From contig UZAE01001493.1 in assembly GCA_900617975.1 (NCBI GenBank), positions 1 through 13,031 of the forward strand: a DNA stretch of 13,031 nucleotides, in the 5' to 3' direction. Below, piece by piece: positions 10,401 through 13,031 of the stretch. Source of the stretch: Rodentolepis nana. Its lineage: Eukaryota > Platyhelminthes > Cestoda > Cyclophyllidea > Hymenolepididae. A model generated the notes under the pieces. That model was not told where the DNA came from and made no database searches. It saw nothing but the letters and a program-made list of their open reading frames with translations. A program made the translations under genes and the position numbers. Position 1 is the stretch's first letter, and each line of letters opens with the position of its first letter.

Positions 10401-11062
10401 AGAATCTGAGTGTGAACTTAAAAAGTCCTTAAAACTATCACCAGAGAACGCAGAGAGCTGGTGCTTGATGGGTCTAATACGTTGCCTTCAAATGGATATG
10501 AAAGCGGCTTCAGAGTGCTTGGAAAATGCTATGCAGCTTGAGACGTGGCCTGTTCGAAATCATCGTCTATACCGCCTCAAACTAGCTCAATGCTATACCG
10601 AGATTGAGGATGTAAGCCACTTATATACTCGACTAACTGCTTCCTTCTAGTACGAAAATAGCAAAGTACAATATCTTGAGTGTTGTCAACAATACTCAAC
10701 GCCAGAATCTTGGAAAGGCGTTGGGCTAGCTTGCTATAGAGTACGATCGCATATCGCGTTTGTAGCAATCCCTTTTTAGTTGAATAAATTGGAGGAGTCA
10801 CAGTCAGCTTTCGAGGAATCAAATAGATTAAATAGTCGAGAAGCGAGTGTCTGGGCTTATTTGGCGAAGATATGCTTTGAAACGGGCAAACCTCTCGAGG
10901 CGAAGGAATGCTTGAAGATTGTCGATAAGGTGAGTAGTCTGCCTGCGAATTTGTATTAAAACCAAATCGATTTGTGTAAATATATCTTATTTTTAGCTTG
11001 AGCTAACCGATGAAGCTCTAAGGGCTGAATTGGAGCAAATCAAGCTCGAAGAAGGCGAATGA
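4407..11062 (+). CDS. CFAP70: cilia- and flagella-associated protein 70 (CFAP70/TTC18), complete, 24 exons, 955 aa
   Basis: CFAP70 is an axonemal protein linked to the outer dynein arm region in motile cilia. Exons: 4407-4457, 4495-4660, 4697-4786, 4818-4888, 4932-5060, 5094-5206, 5250-5384, 5422-5497, 5534-5603, 5650-5711, 7613-7690, 7741-7947, 7979-8040, 8080-8148, 8184-8298, 8376-8564, 8832-8968, 9570-9685, 9722-9805, 10035-10141, 10177-10611, 10651-10740, 10780-10929, 10997-11062. All phases agree and the coding length is 2868 nt. Residues 1-130 match the C2-like N-terminus. Family landmarks are VAFVDLSPLLYPG then VTRIRGAYEV (~288-310), LIIDIELSKPIIPRR (~370-385), TPRs at ~550-655, and a TPR tail with WKGVGLACYR and ASVWAYLAKICFETG (~875-920). 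Human CFAP70 is about 1121 residues; the linkers here are shorter. The start was chosen because MELKDSIKLLINKL aligns with the family N-terminus. The least certain joins are the donors GTCTGT (8565) and GTGGGA (9806), and intron 3 (4787-4817). Confidence 0.9.
5712..7612 (+). other. CFAP70 intron 10 (1901 nt), no second gene recognised
   Basis: This is the only kilobase-size intron in the gene. The flanking exons join in phase 0 and the protein reads ...EAFAQK-GFKEASILNE..., which continues the family alignment. A plus-strand segment around 6380-6561 stays open for about 58 codons and includes MGCETCNHETPREF. It has no recognisable domain and no good donor, so I do not call it an exon. No transposon copy was recognised inside. 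Confidence 0.5.
9087..9412 (-). mobile_element. SINE-like element, copy C, complete, inside CFAP70 intron 17
   Basis: This roughly 326-bp insertion is flanked by CCTACAGTAT at 9077-9086 and again at 9413-9422, an exact 10-bp target-site duplication. It aligns along its length with copy B. On the minus strand it starts with a run of G, then TGCGATAGACTTACCTC, and ends CTGCCATTTGAAATAAATAA, an A-rich tail. It lies antisense to CFAP70 between the exons ending at 8968 and starting at 9570. On the CFAP70 sense strand it presents the consensus-like donor AG|GTAAGT at about 9386-9393. The C run at 9402-9414 (13 C) is longer than in copies A and B. Confidence 0.8.
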
Positions 11063-11074
11063 GGAATAGGTTTT

Positions 11075-11080
11075 AATAAA
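11075..11080 (+). promoter_or_regulatory. CFAP70 polyadenylation signal AATAAA
   Basis: AATAAA begins 13 nt after the TGA at 11060-11062, and a T-rich stretch (ACTTTATTTTAGGTTTT) follows about 35 nt later. It would give a 3' UTR of only some 30-50 nt. Confidence 0.6.
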
Positions 11081-12329
11081 CGCAGCTTCTACCACCTCTA
11101 CTTCCTAACAACAACTTTATTTTAGGTTTTGCCTCAAAAATCTTTATTATAGCCCCCCCCCCCACTACTGAATTATGCGTAGAGAAATTCCACGATCTGC
11201 GGATTTTATCAGTAATAATCCAAAAATATAAGACTTAAAAAATAAATTTTTGAATTTTCATTTAATTTCATATTAAGGAAAGGCAGTTTAAAGCAATAAT
11301 AGGAATTTATATATTATACTTACAATAACAGACAGGATAAACAATCTACAGGCTTGGATCATCTCTCATTGAACTTGGGGTTAAATCTGATGGAATTTAG
11401 GAATTTTCTCCAGCTAAATTAGCCAGGTCCTAGGCAAATTTGCTCTGGCTCGAAATGGCAGCCCTACCAAGGCTAATCGAAGAAATATCTCTGGCGCTTG
11501 AACGCCCTTGAAGGTAAGGTATCGGTACCAATCGTTTTGGGGGGATAAGCGCAGTCGAGCGTGCAGAGACCGATTTGGCTACCAATAATGGATAGTTGCC
11601 TCAAAGTAGTGTAGCCCTAATTATAATTAAATGGCAAAGAATTTTGTCAATGGCCAAAAAGGGTATGAACGCAATTCATTACACACACACGCACAGTATC
11701 CTCGATACTGTTGAAACAGCCTGACTAATTTCAGGAAAACTTTATGCCAGGGGATTGTACCAGACAATATTTTTGAGGCTTAGCCAATGCTCATTTATGC
11801 ATTGTTCGTAACTACAACAATTTACTCGCTCTGGCCTCTAGACTTATCTATTCCTTTGATTGATCCTTATCCAACCCATATCTCCAACTCTATATAGTCT
11901 TAATAGATGCAACTGAGTGATCCCCACCTCAACTTTTAACTTAATGAATGAATGATTTCCATCGATTGAAAGTGATTTTATACGTCTAATGAGTTCCGTG
12001 TTCATTCGCCTTTGTCATAAATAGTAAATTGCAATGTTCATTTTATCTTAAAATTATTAATCATTTTTATGCCAGCATGGCATTTTAGTCACAAACCTGA
12101 AATGTTCAACTCCGCGGTAATTTCGCCATGTCTAGACGTTTCTATTCCACCGAATTTGTGCATCTGCATGGCGTTTAGCAACCATAATAGACATGACTGT
12201 GTGTACTATCAAAACTTGTCACTCGTAAATGTTTTATAATTACCTTCTGACCTCCAATTTCAAGGTAGTATTAATCCTATGACGTACTCTATGCTTTTCA
12301 TGGGTCATAATAAGAATCCTCTTTCATTC
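11081..12329. other. intergenic interval, no gene seen; poly-C run and short (CA)n tract
   Basis: Frames are broken throughout and no exon chain could be assembled. The frame starting at the ATG near 11456 (MAALPRLIEEISLALERP) stops after 18 codons, just before a GTAAGG, and has no partner. A run of 11 C occurs at 11153-11163 and a short CA-rich tract near 11680-11695. No RNA gene was recognised. Confidence 0.45.
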
Positions 12330-13031
12330 TTATTGTTTCAAATGGCAGGCTTTATGGTATTTACCATTAGCCCCCTAGTTGATTTCGGCTTTCACAAGGG
12401 GAGGAGAGGAACATATATGCGGGCTTTAGGACAGTTAATAGCTGTTCATTAGTTGTCTTCTGGCTTCCCAGTATTTCTGGGTTTTCGTTGTTGTCTTAAG
12501 GGCTGGACACGGAATCAGATGGGTCTTCTCCATTTTCTGCTGTAGGTCACATAGGGTTCATGTTGGTTGAGTGTATACTCCTAATCTGTGAATGTGCTTT
12601 GCCAGGCAATCGAGTCCGGAAAGTAGTCTAAACTCAACAAAGGTTTCGATTCTTGGCCAGTCGGCTATGTCGGAGGGTGCCACTGTCCACTGTTTTTCTT
12701 TTGTTCGAGCTTTAAGTTTATTGCCCTTTGAGGTCTTGAATTCTCTCCTGATTAAGGTCTTCATTGTGTGGAAAGACATTGACCGGTCTATCCCTAGCAA
12801 AATTGTAGTCCTGTTCTTAGCAGTTGCGTCAGCATGCCTATTGCCTTTAATGCCATAGTGTCCAGGGATCCATTGTAGAGCCACTGTTTCGTTTTTTTCT
12901 CTTATCAACATAAAGCGTTTTTTACATTCGGATATCTCGGGTGTTTTGGGAGGCTCTCTGTTTCCAATTGAGTTTATTGTTGACTGTGAGTTCGAAAGAA
13001 TTACTGCTTTGGTCGATTTTGTATCCAGGAA
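12330..13031 (-). mobile_element. non-LTR retrotransposon (Jockey/I-like, RNase H type), 3' end, truncated by the window edge
   Basis: The minus strand carries the C-terminal part of an ORF2-type protein (12435-13031), then a 3' UTR of about 100 nt ending CTGCCATTTGAAACAATAA near 12330. The last ~80 nt (12330-12412) match the 3' ends of SINE-like copies B and C. RNase H-bearing non-LTR elements belong to the Jockey/I/R1/LOA/Tad groups. The reverse transcriptase lies outside the window, so the exact clade cannot be set. The 5' end and any target-site duplication are not visible. Confidence 0.75.
12435..13031 (-). pseudogene. retrotransposon ORF2 C-terminus: RNase H domain and Cys/His tail, with a nonsense codon
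   Basis: The frame is open from the window edge to 12561 (157 codons). It contains the RNase H region KAVILSNSQST and the block LQWIPGHYGIKGNRHADATAK, with the conserved His and final Asp. GLDCLAKHIHRLGVYTQPT follows, as in Jockey-like elements. A TGA at 12558-12560 then interrupts the frame. The same frame continues for 40 codons beyond it with Cys, His and Cys of the usual C-terminal zinc-knuckle-like motif and ends at TAA 12435-12437. The TGA sits exactly where the first Cys is expected. The usual catalytic Asp of the SDSQ motif is Asn here (codon 12990-12992). This copy is probably non-functional. Confidence 0.8.

Noticed and set aside
11153..11163. Poly-C run as a possible relic of the SINE-like 5' end
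   Set aside because: Neither flank contains GTAAGTCTATCGC or any other part of the element, so a simple homopolymer run is the safer reading.
12592..12858. Plus-strand open frame of 88 codons
   Set aside because: It is the antisense shadow of the retrotransposon RNase H frame, which has clear conserved motifs on the minus strand.

Overview
The window is nuclear DNA of an animal with motile cilia. It is AT-rich, its coding exons are separated by GT-AG introns, and it carries retrotransposons. The CFAP70 gene has 23 introns in my model, 17 of them only 31-50 nt long. Introns this small, together with a probable amidated-peptide precursor gene, point to a flatworm (Platyhelminthes, probably a parasitic lineage). 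That assignment is an inference, not a proof. All gene models were built by eye from splice sites, reading phase and family knowledge.

Left part (1-2.3 kb, minus strand). Position 1-60 is the end of a SINE-like repeat cut by the window edge. At 520-1482 on the minus strand lies a small gene that I reconstruct completely: CCAAT and TATA motifs, a non-coding first exon, a signal-peptide exon, a last exon and an AATAAA signal. It encodes an 86-residue secreted precursor with two dibasic sites. It ends in ...KK-NYARPAIRI-G-stop, the form of an alpha-amidated neuropeptide. I do not recognise the gene, and it is the most interesting item here.

Middle (2.3-4.4 kb). This contains a complete SINE-like insertion (2355-2668) with a 16-bp target-site duplication, a short (GA)n tract and otherwise non-genic sequence.

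Centre (4407-11062, plus strand). This is a complete CFAP70 (TTC18) gene of 24 exons and 955 residues. CFAP70 is a ciliary axoneme protein with an N-terminal C2-like/beta-rich part and a C-terminal TPR part. A TATA-like motif and a palindrome lie just before the ATG, and AATAAA begins 13 nt after the stop. Intron 10 is 1.9 kb. Intron 17 holds a second complete SINE-like copy with its own 10-bp duplication.

Right (11.1-13.0 kb). About 1.25 kb without a recognisable gene is followed by the minus-strand 3' end of a non-LTR retrotransposon with an RNase H domain. It is inactivated by a nonsense codon. Its last ~80 bp match the 3' ends of the SINE-like copies, so LINE and SINE appear to share a tail. 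The two genes are divergently transcribed and have no evident functional link.
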